Assembly (NCBI RefSeq): GCF_030247195.1
Contig: NC_080671.1
Span: 32,648,343-32,712,342, forward strand
Length of the DNA stretch: 64,000 nt
From: Topomyia yanbarensis
Taxonomy: Eukaryota > Arthropoda > Insecta > Diptera > Culicidae
Direction of reading: 5' to 3'
Shown here: one piece after another, positions 22,200 through 33,420 of the stretch
Numbering within the stretch: position 1 is the first letter of the stretch
How the letters are laid out: each line of letters starts with the position of its first letter
The notes under the pieces: model-generated
What the model was told of the DNA's origin: nothing
Seen by the model: only the letters and a program-made list of their open reading frames with translations
Databases searched by the model: none
Program-made: the position numbers and the translations under genes

Positions 22200-22299
22200 T
22201 GCATTTCAAGACTAGAAATTTCGTACAAAAAATAATTTTTTTCTGGAAAATTTCGGGAGGGGTTTTAATCTTCTAGTCCCCCCTCTGGCTAGGTGTCTG
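22200..22299 (+). mobile_element. hAT right-end fragment
   Basis: GAAAATTTCGGGAGGGG followed by CCCCCCTCTGGCTAGGTGTCTG matches the right end of the 9062-13279 hAT element (GGAGGGGCTTTAGCC...CTGGCTACGTGCCTG). No partner left end is visible, so this is a truncated copy. Confidence 0.65.
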
Positions 22300-22950
22300 A
22301 ATGAAAAGTTTTGAATTTTATCATAATTAAATTTCATTAACTTCAATTCCATTAAGTATGTGAAGACTTCAATCTCGGAAAAATATTTTTCCCACTCGGA
22401 AGTACATCTTATCATCATGATCATCATCATTTACATTCAAGCTCAATTCAGAATTAAATTAATCCTGCTACCTTCCGCAAATACTTCATCAGTTCAATAA
22501 AACACGCACATATTATCTCCTAATTGGTCATTGTTGATCCAGTGAACTGTACAAAAAAGTGAACGCAAAACCGACCCAACCAGCCAACCATCCAGTGAAA
22601 GCTCCGTTCTCCGCCTTTCCGTGTCTGCTTGAGCACGTGCTGGGGCAAGTATTTTTTTCCCTCCAAGTCCCCGTGCGTCGGTCGTCGTTTAGCTATTAGC
22701 AGGATCGATTTCTCAGCTTATTTTCAGTTTGTACACCGACGGGTATGCCCCGCCGCCCGATCGTCGTCGTCATCGTCATCGTTCCTCGGCTCGCATTACA
22801 CACTTCGGTGGCACTTCGCCAAACCTAATAATTTACCGCCGACCCAATTAACGGATTACGATCGTTATTAAAAAAAAATCTGCCAGCCCTAAGGCAAGTT
22901 CTGGTGTTAAGTGATGAGGTGTTGTTTCATAGATTAAACCGTTCATAAGT
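22300..22950. other. Upstream region of the takeout-like gene
   Basis: No ORF with coding character. From about 22560 the base composition becomes much richer in G+C than the flanks, with CGTCGT-type triplets near 22765-22790. This fits the proximal upstream region or a 5' exon of a host transcript rather than a transposon. Confidence 0.35.
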
Positions 22951-22957
22951 TATATAA
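22951..22957 (+). promoter_or_regulatory. TATA box of the takeout-like gene
   Basis: TATATAA stands 63 bases before the start codon. A TSS about 25-30 bases downstream (22979-22985) would leave a short leader of about 30 bases. Confidence 0.5.
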
Positions 22958-23013
22958 ATCTCGGCTAAATCGTTTCACTCGATCTGCAACCGTCCAGTGA
23001 TACGCTAGATAAA

Positions 23014-23944
23014 ATGAGCCGACTTGGAGTGAGTTTTGTTCTGTTGTTGAACTTGGCCGTGGGGTTCTGCGTGTTGCGTAAGTTGTGTTGTGGCCGGGTG
23101 AAAAAAGCGCATTTCTTCAGCTTCGATTTTTTTACAGCCTCGTCGCTGCAGGTCTGTTCAATCAGTGACCCGAACATGTCGCAGTGCATCATCAACGTGG
23201 TAGATTCTCTGCGGCCAAATATCGCCTCCGGAAACTATGGGGAAGATCGAATTGCACCCCCACTGGATCCTTACGCGATCAAGCTTCTGGATATTGATCG
23301 TGGACCGAGCTTCAGTGCCAAATTGAGAAATGTTACCATCGACGGTGTTAGCAAATTTGTGATCAAAAGGCTTCGGTGAATTTAAAATTTTACAGTTGGT
23401 GTTGCTTTTGATTCTAACGTTTCTACTACCAATAGCCCCGTTCTCGCCGATAAACGGTTTAACATCACTGTGAAACTACCGAATCTGTTCGTGTATGGAA
23501 AGTACGAATTGAACATGAACATCCTTTTGCTTAGAATAGCTGGCAAGGGAAATTTCAACCTGACGCTTGGTGAGAGGATCAAATCAATTGCAAAAACAAA
23601 TCTAACACAGCTGATCAACGGCCAACAATTTTTTCCCGTAGGTGACACCCTCGTCAGTATCAAAATTCAATACTACCTGGACACAAAGGATGGCAAGGAC
23701 TATTTTAAATTCAACCCGGTTGACCTGCGTTTTAAGTTCGACAAGGCCGAGTTCTATCTGCAGAATTTGTTCAATGGTGACCCGGCTCTGGAGATGATAG
23801 GAAATCAGGCGATCAACGCCAATCCGGAACTTTTGCTGGAAGAAGTCAGACCAGCGATCGAAGATCACATGAAAGCCTTCGCTGACGGAGATTTCCAATA
23901 CCGTTGTGGAAGGGGCGGAGGAGAGGGAACTGCTCCCGTTGTGA
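23014..23944 (+). CDS. JHBP/takeout-family secreted protein (frame disrupted)
   Basis: This family comprises secreted carriers of small hydrophobic ligands such as juvenile hormone. Exon 1 (23014-23077) encodes a signal peptide (MSRLGVSFVLLLNLAVGFCV). A 60-bp intron (23078-23137, GTAAGT...TTTACAG) follows, and exon 2 starts at 23138. The mature N terminus has the family's paired cysteines (VCSISDPNMSQC). Then come PPLDPYAIKLLDID, LRNVTIDGVSKFVI, LPNLFVYGKYELNMNI, GKGNFNLTL and the C-terminal NPELLLEEVRPAIEDHM. Total length is about 290 residues, slightly long for the family. Three disruptions are visible: two small deletions within 23370-23396 that create in-frame TGA and TAA yet restore the frame, and one extra base near 23890, after which the expected tail (LTEISNTVVEG...) reads to TGA at 23942-23944. 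These may be pseudogene lesions or assembly errors. It is the only host gene recognised. Confidence 0.75.
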
Positions 23945-24111
23945 AGTTAGCGTTGATCGTAAGGTAGGTTTTAAATTACGGAAGGAAGATATTCGCGGTA
24001 CGGAAGCGGAATCTACTTCAGGTTATGCATGTACGGGAACACATATCCAATTGTGGGCTACCATTGAGCTGTGAATATACCAAAAAGTGATACAAAATAA
24101 GATAAGGAATG

Positions 24112-24117
24112 AATAAA
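24112..24117 (+). terminator. Candidate polyadenylation signal
   Basis: AATAAA lies 168 bases after the proposed stop of the takeout-like gene. A second AATAAA at 24273-24278 is an alternative. Confidence 0.35.
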
Positions 24118-24278
24118 TTCGTTGGTATTCTGGAAGTATCGGGGTTGAGTAATTTTCTGATGATTAAAATCGATTCCACATAGATTGTACGTACACACAA
24201 CTATGTGTCTTATACAGGAATGTGATGAATGATAAGCTGCCAACGAGTTATTAACGCGTAGTTTCCACACACAATAAA

Positions 24279-25296
24279 CACCTTTGAGCTAATGTGTTTC
24301 ACATACAGCCGTTGATTACTTTGTTACTAACTAATTTATGCCTCAACAATAATGAGTTAACGAGATCTGTATGATTTAATCAGGAAGCTAATTTCGTATA
24401 TCACTCGAAACGTTGAATAAATTATTCAATCAGTTCTCCTAGATAACAGACACAACTGCGGCAAAGTAAAGATGTCATTCTCGGAAATAGGTCGCTTGTT
24501 CTAGCACAGTACATAATGTAATTTCCAATAATTGCGCATATAAATCTTTTTTTAAAATGAAGGGTGCGCGATATCTGGAACAAAACGGATTGTCGTTTCT
24601 GCACTTGGGGCTTTTAAGGAGTATCTAATGATAATCAATGGATTCATGTTTGTGTGTGACTACTGCAGATTATAAATCAATTAAAGAATTTATAAAATAT
24701 ATCTTCAGCAATAAATCATGTTTAATAAATTTACGGCCTGAGTTTCCGTGGAATGAGCGGTAGTCATTCACAAAAATGTTTCATTCGAATATTTTGAAAA
24801 TATTTTTTTGTGTGTTTATGCCGGTACCAAAACTTTCTTAATGCATCAGTTTTTTCCAGTAAATAAATTTTTACAATGTCCCACCAGTGTCAATACTGTA
24901 AACAATCTACTCTCTAAGGCAACCACTACGAAAAAAACTAACAGCACCACCCTCAAAAAGGCAGGGAACAAAGAAGATGGTTTCACGACCACTATCCGAA
25001 AGTCGAAGAAACATAACAAAGCATTCAATAATCTCTTAAACAGCAGTATGGACAAAGCTATGCATGTTTTATAAAAAAAACAACAATAAAAGAATATTAG
25101 TGGCTGTTCATCATTTGCGCGCAATTTGCCATTACAGTTGCAGATCTTTTTACGGCGTTTTCACGTTAATACTGCCATCGTTAACGCTGCCTTGATTCCT
25201 TGTTTATTACTGTTGATTTTCAAGTACTGGATGCAGCAATTGCAGATGTTATTACGACGTGAACAAGATTTTCCGTAATATGCCTTCTAATAAAAA
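24279..25296. other. Gene-free spacer
   Basis: An 88-codon lysine- and threonine-rich open stretch (24808-25074) has no recognisable domain and no promoter or splice context, so I do not call it a gene. No paired repeats were seen. Confidence 0.4.
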
Positions 25297-25680
25297 AGCG
25301 CTTTTAATCCACCTAACAGTGTGATGATACATTTCTTATAAATCATATCGCCTTCTTCGGGTATTATATCGATTGAGAAAATTTAGAACTTGATGCTTCG
25401 CGATGTTTTTGATAACACATACTACATGGGATAGTGGCAGGACTCACAGAATCGCTCAAATTTGCATAGGACAATATCAGTGCAAGAAATCTCAAAGGTT
25501 AAACCAATTTAATGGAAAATCGGAAAAAGGGACCATAAAATATAAATACAAACGAATTATTGCTAATGCTCCGTTAATAACATATATAAATTCTTCAATC
25601 AATGCATTATGTAACTGAATTTTCCTAAAGGGGTTATGTACGTTGTGCTGAGTCAAAAAGTTCGAAAAACAAGCTTTCGG
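25297..25680 (-). repeat. Culicine hairpin repeat, subfamily B, non-hairpin end
   Basis: It starts TTTTAATCCACCTAACAGTG and then ACATTTCT (25329-25336). It continues through CTTGATGCTTCGCGATG and ACATACTACATGGGATAG to TTTCCTAAAGGGGTTATG. The same sequence, about 85-90% alike by eye, is at 56678-57010. The first 20 bases match the inverted far end of the subfamily A copy at 46110-46150 (CCACTAGGTGGATTAAAAC). It is non-coding. Confidence 0.7.
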
Positions 25681-25805
25681 ATGGATTTGAAGTTCATACT
25701 CAATAGCGTTTACTCAATAGAAGTAATTTGAAATTTGAGAATTCGTAGATTCAATATATTATATTGAGATAATATTTTGCACAATCTTTTTAATGAATAT
25801 TCAAT

Positions 25806-27304
25806 TTAAATTGTATTTGAGATAGCATTGATGTAATCCATTAATTCATATTCGTGGTAGTTGAGTACAATTTTCTTCAATTTTTGGTTCTTCAGTTCAA
25901 CGTGCTTTTTTATTATACCACCGCCTCTAGCCAGAAAAGTAACAGCGCGACCTGCTGCAGCTTTTTGTTCCAACTGCATCTCCTTTATAATTCGAATACT
26001 GCTAACATGTCGTCCTCCTACCAATGCAGTCCAGCGGTTATGCCAAGATTCAACATTATTCGTTGTCCTCGGAAGTCCATTTTTTTGTGTTTTCATAAAT
26101 GGACCACAATTGGGGTGGAAAAAGTGGTGGGTTTCATTTTCCAGATCTTCCTTGTTTTTTGCGGCCAAGAACATAAAGTTTCTTCTACATACTTTATTAG
26201 CGGAGCCATATCTGTCGGAGCTGTCTGCTGGATGAGAGAAAAGGCTCGAGAAATAGCTTCTGATGGTAAAAAAGACAAAGCACGCAACTTTTTAAACAAA
26301 AGTGCTGCATTTTTGTTTGTCGAAATCACTGGAACCAGACCAAGCTTTTGGATGTGTTTCCAAATATTCTGGCTATAGTGGAAAAAGCATCCAATTTGCG
26401 AAACATCAGAATATTCGTGATGAAAAGCATTGATCATGCCCTTCTCGAAGTCTGTCAGGATCATTTCTGGAGCTAACTCAATGTCTATCTCAGATGCAAC
26501 TGTTGTTAGCTTTTCGAGAACTTTTTTGTAAAGTTCTTCCGTCTTATTGGTCATCAACACGTAAACTGCTGGAATGGTATGCGTGTGTACTGGTGCAATA
26601 CTTGAATGAATTGAGAATAGTTGTCTATAATCCCCGGGGACAGTATCAAACGTTGCATCTGCGATCCAGTATCGAGCTTGATGCAGTCTTTTTATGTCTT
26701 CGGTTGATGCGAATAATATGGCATGGCCTCTTCGATACTGACTTTTCCCCTGAAAAATTGACCTCCGTCGACGGTCCGCTGATACTCTTCAGGTATTATC
26801 AAATCTCCCGAGTTTTCGTCATCAGCACTTCGAGACACTTTTGACCGCGCTCGTTGCACAAGCTTCCTCTGAGCGTTCGAAGAAACCTGCAGTTGGACTT
26901 CGTTTGATAACCCAATTGCGGCAGTTCTAGCAATTCTCACTGGTGGACCACTATCGCTTGCCGCATGGCGCTTTATTGACATCCGCAGTCTAATCGCCTC
27001 CACTTCTATTGGATCCGGTGCATGAAAATGATCTGATCCGGTTGTCATGACAACATGTGCCGTTCCACGTTTCTTCGTTACAATTCTTGCCGTGCAGCTA
27101 CTGCGTTCTTCATTTCGTCTGTTTCGGCTCCGACAATCCCAATAGAAAGTATCGTCCGTCTAAGTAACGTAACATTTTTAACACTTTTGGACATTTAAAA
27201 AGTCGTATTTAACTTACGTGCTTATTTAAACAGTACAAAAAGCCTTTACAGTAAAGAATATCGCCTCCTCTGGAACTTTTCAAAATTTCCGGTGAGGCTT
27301 CCAT
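25806..27304 (-). pseudogene. FLYWCH zinc-finger MULE transposase (Phantom-like), frameshifted
   Basis: A Mutator-like transposase of the FLYWCH-bearing kind; the Phantom group of insects is the best match from memory. Exon 1 (27304-27218) reads MEASPEILKSSRGGDILYC and is followed by a 58-bp intron (27217-27160, GTAAGT...TTAG). Exon 2 completes a FLYWCH finger (FYWDCRSRNRRNEERSSC, then H...F.H). The MULE core follows: YWIADATFDTVP, MILTDFEKGMINAF, GCFFHYSQNIWK and NNVESWHNRW, supplying the D, D and E. Length would be about 480 aa. Two frameshifts break it, both in A-runs on the coding strand (near 26743-26746 and 26155-26160). No inverted ends were identified. There are no other in-frame stops, so the damage is light. 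Confidence 0.85.
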
Positions 27305-27739
27305 TGTGAAGAATGTTATACGATCTATTTCGTTTTGAACGTAAGACGAAAATAATTTTCTTCTAGTGAACTTTTCATGGCTTGCTAGGAATAATATAGA
27401 AACGATATCCGAAATGCAAATGTGGTAACTATGGTATCACTAAGTGTTATGTTGTATGTTGTTTATGTTATTTTATTCACAATTCGATAAAATGTAACGA
27501 GGTGGCCGCTGACCCGCAAAGCATTGATCCACTCGTCGCCCGGTTTGCTCAAACTTAGTGGTTTCAATTAGTTCAAGTCCGACGGAGCGGAGTGATGTCG
27601 GACAGCACGCGAATAAAAGCGATGTGGCGTAGGCGTAATGAATTACCTAGTTTGCAAAAAGTTAAAAATATTCTTGTTTGGAATATTAACGACAGCTTTT
27701 TCGTTGCATATTTTGATACGACATGGCTAATTCGATGAA

Positions 27740-27845
27740 ATGACCCATTCGGCGAAATGACCCATTCGGCGAAATGACTTTCGGAAAAATGACCTTCGGC
27801 GAAACGGCATTCGGCGAAATGACCTTCGGCGAAATGACCCGCCCC
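27740..27845. repeat. Short minisatellite, unit about 16-19 bp (TTCGGCGAAATGACC)
   Basis: Six or seven units of ATTCGGCGAAATGACC with small variants (ACTTTCGGAAAAATGACC, TTCGGCGAAACGGCA). The array is bounded on the right by CCGCCCCCCTAATGCC. In translation it gives a spurious FAEGHFAEG-type peptide. Confidence 0.85.
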
Positions 27846-28607
27846 CCTAATGCCAAAGAACAAATAAAAAACTCGCGAAACCCGTTAGGGAAAATCATTA
27901 TCATTACTGGAATTTTCTTTTTCACGAAACTTTTTGATAACCTTTTGTAATATTGTGTAGGAAAAGCTGAAAATTTATGAATTTTCTCTGTTTGCAACAT
28001 ATAAACCCCTAAGTATACCAATTAATTTAGGATACCCTTTTAACATAAAACTATCGCACGAATGGGAATAGGTTCGCCAAGTTTTGGAAGAAGTCGATAA
28101 AATAACCACTTGAAAACTATCTAAAAATTGGTGTAGTTCGATGCAATTGAATGAAAATATCCTCAGAAAATGGGATGTACCATTTAATGTGAATAATGAC
28201 CCGTTTTTTCAGCTCCATGGTGGCTGACAAAATAGGGACATTGACTAAATCGGAACATTTTTTCTTTATAATAAACTAAAGCTGTTATGATTCCCTTCCC
28301 TTGATGTAGTTTAATAACTATTTCTGATTATTTAATATAGTCTTCTAGCGCAGAAATTAAAAAAAATGATTTTTTTTAATTTTTGCACATTTGCATCTTT
28401 AAGATAAGAAAAACATGGTCAAGAAAGGATTTACACGAATTTAGCCTTGTTTGTCTGCTAGAGCCCATCAAACATATTTTCATATGAGGCTGATAAAATT
28501 GGGGGCTGATCAAATCGGCTCTTCAACGTATTATAATAGATAGGCAGTATTCGAAGAAGTTTCTTGTGGACGAGTGTAGAACGATTTTGTTTCTACTTAC
28601 TTGGAGT
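27846..28607. repeat. Culicine hairpin repeat B, region I, left portion
   Basis: It starts CTAATGCCAAAGAACAAATA, and the first roughly 100 bases reappear at 57826-57930. GTAATATTGTGTAGGAAAA... reappears at 59372. The hAT element at 28608 interrupts it and it resumes after 31493. It is non-coding. Confidence 0.6.
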
Positions 28608-28985
28608 CAGCAGCGGAGTCAGAAATTCGTTTTGGTGGGGATTTGGTGAAATTCTAACTTACTGTCCAAATGGCACAATAATGAAACCGCCATCTTTGAA
28701 GCTTGAAAATTATGGAGAATATTTTTTTCAAAAAATTGTAGCAGAGTTCTTGTCTTTAGAGAATTTATTGAGACTTTCATTTAAAACAACTTTATTGTAG
28801 GCATGAATACTACGTATATGGAGCATATCGAGTTATAAAAAGATATTTACGAAGTGTTCCTTAGTCTAGTTTTTTTTTCTAAAATAACTTTCTATTGTGA
28901 GCTTCACAAACTCAAGCTTTGGATAAAATGTAAATTTTATCGTTTATAAATAATAGAAGAGATTTATCATAAATATTAAAATCAT

Positions 28986-29330
28986 AGCTTAGCTTAGCTT
29001 AGTTGACCACCCGTGAGTTTCCCGTGATTGATCAAAGCCTGTTGAAATCGCATATTGAACCAATTGTATGATGCTTGGGAGTAGTTCATCGTACTCAACG
29101 TACAACCTAAAGAGACTAAGATTATAGTATGATCAATAACGTAGATAGCCACGCCCATGCAGGTCAATTTTGGGATGGGAGGGAATGTTACACTTGTGAC
29201 TATTATGACCGAGGAATTCTCTGCATCATCCACAAGTGTCACAGGATAGGATTGTGTGTTAGTAGGTAGGGAGATGAATCAGGATATATCTTGGTAGATA
29301 TTGTGATTTAGCTAAGTACTCACGCGCTTT
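28986..29330. repeat. Interspersed repeat led by AGCTTAGCTTAGCTTAG
   Basis: A short AGCTT-AGCTT run introduces sequence that is locally richer in G+C, with CACTTGTGACTATTATGACC and CCACAAGTGTCACAGG inside (a partial inverted pair, CACTTGTG and CACAAGTG). I recall similar AGCTTAGCTT runs in Aedes repeats. No boundaries are proven. Confidence 0.35.
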
Positions 29331-30439
29331 TCATTTTAGATCATAGTTTTCAGGTGTGCGACCTCCAGTATAAATATGAATCCATTCAAATAGGCATTTT
29401 GAAAATAATTCTTCCGTGGGGCGTAATGAAAGGATAAAGCCGCGTGGAATATGATAGAGTTCTATTCTTCTATAGACAATATAATCTTAGCAATATGTAC
29501 GAAGTCGCTTGCGATCAATTTCCGAGAATTCGCAACGAACAATTTGAACTCCCAACAGCCGGCCATCGAGAGTAATGCTTCTTATTAACATTTCAATAAT
29601 CATTTTCAAAGTTTGCATTACAAAGAAAGCGTACAAATGTATAAAAGGTATCCCAAATGAATGTGAAAAAATTCACTACTGAATGTTAATGACAAATTGG
29701 CATCTTCACTCTCTCTATCAGACGCGTTCCCATAATTGGGTTAAATACCAATTGCAAACGACATGTTTATTATGCGTAACAAATATAATAAACAATACGA
29801 CAGGGGATCCCTCGGTGATCCAGAAGAAGAATGGATGGGAGAACAGCAATACTAGCAAATACCGACTACCATATGAGCGGTGCAAATTCGAAGCTTTAGC
29901 TTCCGATGGTCCTACATTTTCTGACAAAGTGAAGTTCTGGTATGTTGAAATTTTTATCACTATTTAGGAAAGCAAAAGTATCATAAAGCTAGTATCAGGC
30001 CTTCATGAGACCTCAAGAAGTCACTTTTGGAGGTATTCGTTAATGTAGATTTGTCGGTAGACGGTTCCAGATTTAATAAAAATACCTAATTTAACACATC
30101 TACAGATCGCTTGCAACATAAAAAACTTTTTGTGCAATTCGACAGCTCCATCTTAGGCCAATTCAATCATTTTTTTACATGAAAGTTTACTTTTTTTTAA
30201 AACGGTTTTTAAACCAAAACTTTGGAAGTTAAACCTTGGCGTGGAAGAGCCGGTATATTAATATATGCTGTTACTTAGTGCAGAATTAGATTTTGCCCTT
30301 TACGGCTAGTATACAACCACCAGAAGAAACTTAAAGCGTTGGTACACAATCGAGAATAGCGAATCAGAAAAGATGACTATATGTCAGTGATTCACTAAAT
30401 ACAGAATGGATAATGGTTATGATGTAAATCCTTAAGGTC

Positions 30440-30600
30440 CGTCCAGGTTAAGTCTTCGGTGCGGAGCAATACCTCGACCTAGGAACTCATGTTGCATGTT
30501 GTTAGTCGCCTCTTACGACATGGGAGCAGTTCCCAGAGGTTCTATTCTTGGCTGAAATAGTGCAAAAAGATTTCAGCCCGCCGGACACCACATGGCTTAT
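30440..30600 (-). mobile_element. Possible LINE 3' UTR fragment (RTE-like)
   Basis: On the minus strand it reads CATGTCGTAAGAGGCGACTA. This resembles the GTCGTAAAAGGCGACTAA phrase I recall from 3' UTRs of insect RTE-type LINEs. The GC content is higher than the surroundings. No coding part is present. Confidence 0.3.
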
Positions 30601-31493
30601 CATAAACAGTAAAATCATAATAATTTAATTTAAAATCATATATAAATAGCCTAAAACATGTTAATAAATTGAACACATGGAGCCTTCATGTCTTCAACAA
30701 AGTGGTTTGTAATAGCACTCCCTAAAATTTTGCTGAAGACATTAAGTCTCGAACTAGATTTGTTTGAAGAGTAAATTCGCCACAAATACTTCTTGGAGGA
30801 TATAATGCCAAAATTATTTTATCAAATGATGTGCTGGTTAACGTTTGTAAAATTCATCGAAGATACTACACCTGCGAAATTGGCGGAACGGAAAACGCCA
30901 TTTTGCACAAATTCCCCTAATTTTGGAAGGTAGTTTTCTCGTTATTAATTATATAACGTTTTCGTCTTAACTCGACGCATTCCCAAAATAAAAACCTTTT
31001 CAGCAAACGTTGGAAGTTATGCAATTTTTCGGTGAGCAGTTCTAAGTTTCATAGACCTTAAAGCAATTCCAGTTTCGCTTCCTATTTAAAGAAAGGCTAA
31101 TCCATATTACAGTACACCCCTGCAAAACTGAACTCAATATGATAGGAAATTATGATTATGATTATCATTGATTTCAGAACTCTGGAATGAGTTTCTATTG
31201 GAATGTTTTTAGGCAAGTATTTGATATGGATGTTATTAGACAACTGTGAGATCAAGACCAATAGATCATTTACAGCTCAGGATCGCATTCCCACAATTTT
31301 TCAAAGGTCCTCATGTTGTTTCAAACAATAGGTTATCAATGTACTGATCAGATAATTATCATTGTAATATTGAATTAAATTAGTCTGCATTAATAAATTT
31401 TTAACTTCAATCTATTTTTTTTTTTTGAGTTAGGGGGGGGGGGGGGGTGGTAAAACCCCACAGCATCCTCTTGGCTACACCACTGCTTGGAGT

Positions 31494-32165
31494 TATTCAT
31501 TTCGCTTTTCATTTTCCGAGATATGTTTCAGATCGATCCGATGGTTATAAGTTAGAAGGTTCCCACAAATGGAAATTTTTTCACACTTAGGGGGATTAAT
31601 CAATAAAATCACAATACCATAAGAAAGGGCATATTATATGCTTTAAATTCTCCGAAGATACTATTGACCTGAAATTAGTCATTTTGGCGCTAATAATACA
31701 TTGAATGTTTTTGGTCTTATTTATCTTTCGTCCGCATTTAATGTTAAATATCTCTTTTGATAATAGTCCGATTTCAACAACCTATAGTTTGTTCGAAAGG
31801 TATTCATATAAGCTTTCTAAAAATATATAAACTGTTTAGTTACGTCGTCAATTTCGACAGAAAACTGCAGAGAGCGCGATTTTTGCACCTTCAAACATTC
31901 ATATCTTGGAAACTAAACATCAGAACCAAAAACCATTTAATAGCGTTCTGTTTGTGTGATAGGCCTTTCATTTAAAATTGGTTTGGATAAGATCGGTTCA
32001 GCCATTGCTGAGAAACACGAATGAGAGTTTGTCCGTTACACACAGACATTGTCCCAAATCGTCGAGCTGAGTCGCTTGGTATATAAGACTCGGCCCTCCG
32101 GGCCTCGGAAAGAAATCGTGAAAGTTTGAGCGAATTCTATACATTTCTTTTCTAAGAAATGTAAA
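31494..32165. repeat. Culicine hairpin repeat B, region I, hairpin end
   Basis: It continues the repeat after the hAT insertion. The end carries the family's diagnostic boxes in inverted order: TTGCTGAGAAACACGAATGA, CAGACATTGTCCC, CGTCGAGCTGAGTCG, CTCGGCCCTCCGGGCCTCGG. Last is the hairpin ACATTTCT...AGAAATGT (32141-32148 and 32155-32162). The whole block is about 85-90% like 59771-60836. Confidence 0.75.
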
Positions 32166-33337
32166 ACTGATAGGGTGATGTGCCTATTTAGGGGGAGTAG
32201 AGCCTATTGTAACCCTATTTCGTATCTCTTAGTCTCGAACCAAGCATATGAGATAAAGTCTATATCGATTTGGCTAAAGCAGGTGTGCAAGGATAGTTCT
32301 ATTATTTATTTATTGTGCTTATATTTATTTAATACTCCTCTCTAATTGCAACTTTAAATTTAAATAAAATCACCTTATTGAAGTATCTGCTAATTCGCCT
32401 CACTCACGTACTGAACCGAAACAGGACGCAACGGCGCTTAGTGAAATAAACACTTTCGAGCCAGCATTTACCAGCAGTCTCATATCTCGTTATTCTGGGA
32501 TAGGCCTAGTGTTATAAGGGGTTATTATTAAATCTGGAGGCTCACATTATCGCCATGTTTTGTCCGATACACTACCACAATCAAAACAATTTTTTTGCAT
32601 CCAGCATACAGAAAAGAATCACCAGTGCTGCCAAACTAAAACATGAACTTGAAAATATATCGTATTGCAATTTCAGATATAAGAATTTATTTGATTCAAG
32701 TTATTCAACTAATTGTTGATTGCAGAGATGTAATTTTTATCTGCACATACAATTCGGATCGGGACAAAGCAATGTGTGATGTGAAACTTGTTATGCCAGC
32801 TGTTAACCTTCGCATGGTTATTGCCTGCGAGCGCAATTCTGGGCGCTCTTCTACTAACAGCTGATGAGGTTCCTCCATGTGCGTGATGTTTACGTTTGTT
32901 TTGATTGGCTGCAAAAAAGCAGAATTATTCGTTTTACAAATCTGGTTACCTAGTTAGAATCGACGCAAATGGAATATAAGGCATTGCGTTTCAGGTTTTT
33001 CGATGAGGCGAAAATTGGCATACCCAGGAGGCGATAATTGGATCGTTGAGGTGAGAATAGATGCACAGAATAGAACATTTATTTTCATTTATGTTGAAAA
33101 TGGAAACAGATCTGCTAAATAAGCATTATATGGATGTTTAAGAAACAGTACACTGATAATTTATTCTGAGAAAAGTTATAGGTAATTTAGCTTCTTTTAA
33201 AGTTGTTAAAAATAAATTGTCCTTTACATGTATATGTACATGATTTTACTGGTCAGTGATGTATTCGGAGCAATTTGTCGACACTATAAGCCCCTTCAGA
33301 TGGTGTGCTGATCAAGTGAGTCGGTTGGTTGTGTGTG
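32166..33337. other. Gene-free spacer
   Basis: AT-rich DNA without a credible ORF. A TAGGGTGATGTGCC stretch at about 32172 resembles a DNA-transposon start, but no opposite end was found. Confidence 0.35.
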
Positions 33338-33400
33338 CAGGCCCAACGAGAGAGAGGGTCAGGGGGGGGGGGGGGGGTACAAATGCCCCGGGACTCGCAT
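33338..33400 (+). mobile_element. hAT left-end fragment
   Basis: CAGGCCCAACGAGAGAGAGG, then a 17-base G-run and AAATGCCCCGGGACTCGC. A CAG start with a G-rich subterminal run is typical of hAT ends. No matching right end was found. Confidence 0.45.
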
Positions 33401-33420
33401 TTTTAAATGAAAATAAAATA

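Larger units (their letters stand above)
28608..31485. mobile_element. hAT-superfamily element, 2.9 kb, non-autonomous
   Basis: The left end is CAGCAGCGGAGTCAG and the right end is CTTGGCTACACCACTG, which are inverted and imperfect. A perfect 8-bp duplication CTTGGAGT flanks it (28600-28607 and 31486-31493). A 15-base G-run lies about 45 bases inside the right end. No transposase ORF was found. Its right-hand 330 bases, with the same CTTGGAGT octamer after them, recur at 59437-59771. The interior holds a TAGCTTAGCTTAG-led repeat (28986-29330) and a possible retroelement 3' fragment (about 30440-30600). Confidence 0.8.

Noticed and set aside
23358..23392. A 20-base GTGAAT...TTTACAG intron in the takeout-like gene
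   Set aside because: Far too short for an intron, and splicing it gives the wrong frame. Small indels explain the data better.
27574..27602. GTCCGAC...GTCGGAC hairpin
   Set aside because: A 7-base stem with a 14-base loop is weak and has no second copy or context here.
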